From an uncultured Gemmatimonadota bacterium (lineage in GTDB: Bacteria; Gemmatimonadota; Gemmatimonadetes; Gemmatimonadales; Gemmatimonadaceae), in assembly GCA_937867645.1 (NCBI GenBank), contig CALMKE010000174.1:1-34457 (forward strand): DNA of 34,457 nucleotides, written 5' to 3'. The position numbers and the translations under genes are program-made. This document shows, piece after piece, positions 34,120 through 34,457 of this stretch (the stretch's first letter is position 1; every line of letters starts with the position of its first letter). The notes below the pieces were generated by a model that saw only the letters and a list, made by a program, of their open reading frames with translations, made no database searches and was not told the origin of the DNA.

Positions 34120-34457
34120 CTAGCTATTCAGCCTGAACACGAACGGCTGCTGCACGATCTGCCTCACGGCCCGTCCGCCGATCTTCGCGGGCGAGAAGCG
34201 GTGCCGCGGCAGGACCTCGCGCACCGCGGCGGCGAACGCCGGGCTGGTCGATTCAAGGATCTTGATGCTGCCCGGCTCCACGCGACCGCTCGGGCTGACC
34301 ACGAACTGGACGACGACTCGTCCCGTGACTCCGGAAGAGCGCTCCGACTCAGGATACTGGGGCGACGGATTGCTGCCGGAGGGAGAGGCCGCTTCTTCGA
34401 CCTGGAACTCGAAGTACGGCTGCGTGCTCAGGCCGCCCGGCGTGGTGCCCTTGCTGT
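34120..34457 (-). CDS. TonB-family C-terminal domain protein (partial, N-terminus off the window)
   Basis: The 112 visible residues end in a TonB C-terminal domain: a Pro/Ser-rich stretch with YPESERSSGVTGRVVVQFVV, then SPSGRVEPGSIKILES, the helix PAFAAAVREVLPRHRF and the final strands KIGGRAVRQIVQQPFVFRL. This domain contacts outer-membrane receptors and transmits inner-membrane energy. The reading frame is open to the right edge, so transmembrane anchor and any extra domains are not visible. It may serve the plug-domain outer-membrane protein at 17844, though these genes are far apart. Confidence 0.88.
   Translation of the reverse strand, partial: SKGTTPGGLSTQPYFEFQVEEAASPSGSNPSPQYPESERSSGVTGRVVVQFVVSPSGRVEPGSIKILESTSPAFAAAVREVLPRHRFSPAKIGGRAVRQIVQQPFVFRLNS

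Overview
The window is 34.5 kb of GC-rich bacterial chromosome, densely packed and mostly transcribed on the minus strand. Several features suggest a Gram-negative soil or sediment bacterium, most likely a member of the Gemmatimonadota: two large membrane-anchored Ser/Thr kinases with TolB/FlgO-like and TPR-like ectodomains, a plug-domain outer-membrane protein, a TonB-type protein, an ECF sigma/anti-sigma pair with a Spy-like protein, and paired amidohydrolases. The phylum assignment is inference from gene content and composition. Nothing in the window is an rRNA or another decisive phylogenetic marker.

Layout. From 1 to 2.9 kb lie malate dehydrogenase (cut by the window edge), moaA-moaE-moaD (molybdenum cofactor) and an HU-type DNA-binding protein with a clear sigma-70 promoter. 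From 2.9 to 7.6 kb lie carA, secG and the lower-glycolysis genes tpiA, pgk and gap. From 7.6 to 12.3 kb is a tightly overlapping run in transcription order radA-ispD-tsaC-ywlE-aroE-comF. Three of its junctions are 4-nt start/stop overlaps, which suggests translational coupling. From 12.5 to 17.8 kb is the run yicC-gmk-rpoZ-coaBC-udg-dnaB (nucleotide, transcription, CoA and replication/repair functions). From 17.8 to 22.4 kb lie icd, pepA and an outer-membrane plug/barrel protein. From 22.5 to 25.3 kb lie the first Ser/Thr kinase and tRNA-Leu(CAA). From 25.5 to 28.0 kb is a module of ECF sigma factor, zinc-finger anti-sigma factor and Spy/CnrX-like periplasmic protein, with a divergent glycerophosphodiester phosphodiesterase. 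From 28.3 to 31.1 kb is a plus-strand operon of two amidohydrolase paralogues ending in a strong intrinsic terminator. From 31.2 kb to the end lie a second Ser/Thr kinase, a small coiled-coil protein and the C-terminus of a TonB-family protein.

The most unusual layer is non-coding. Seven intergenic sites carry arrays or hairpins built on a 7-nt period. The unit sequence differs between sites (CCAAYAG, GGACTGA, GTGACTA, GTATCAG and an AGT-phased version). Five of the seven begin within about 11 nt of a stop codon or overlap it. Two are copies of the same roughly 180-bp hairpin element, in the same orientation, and they bracket the sigma/anti-sigma/Spy/glpQ module. I do not recognise this as a named element. 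It resembles in style the heptanucleotide STRR repeats of cyanobacteria and REP/MITE hairpins.

Other points of interest are a second amidohydrolase that has lost every predicted metal ligand while keeping the fold, a kinase whose glycine-rich loop lies upstream of its first ATG (probable CUG start), a family-4 uracil-DNA glycosylase with a His where an Fe-S cysteine is expected, and a YwlE-type predicted protein-arginine phosphatase next to tsaC.
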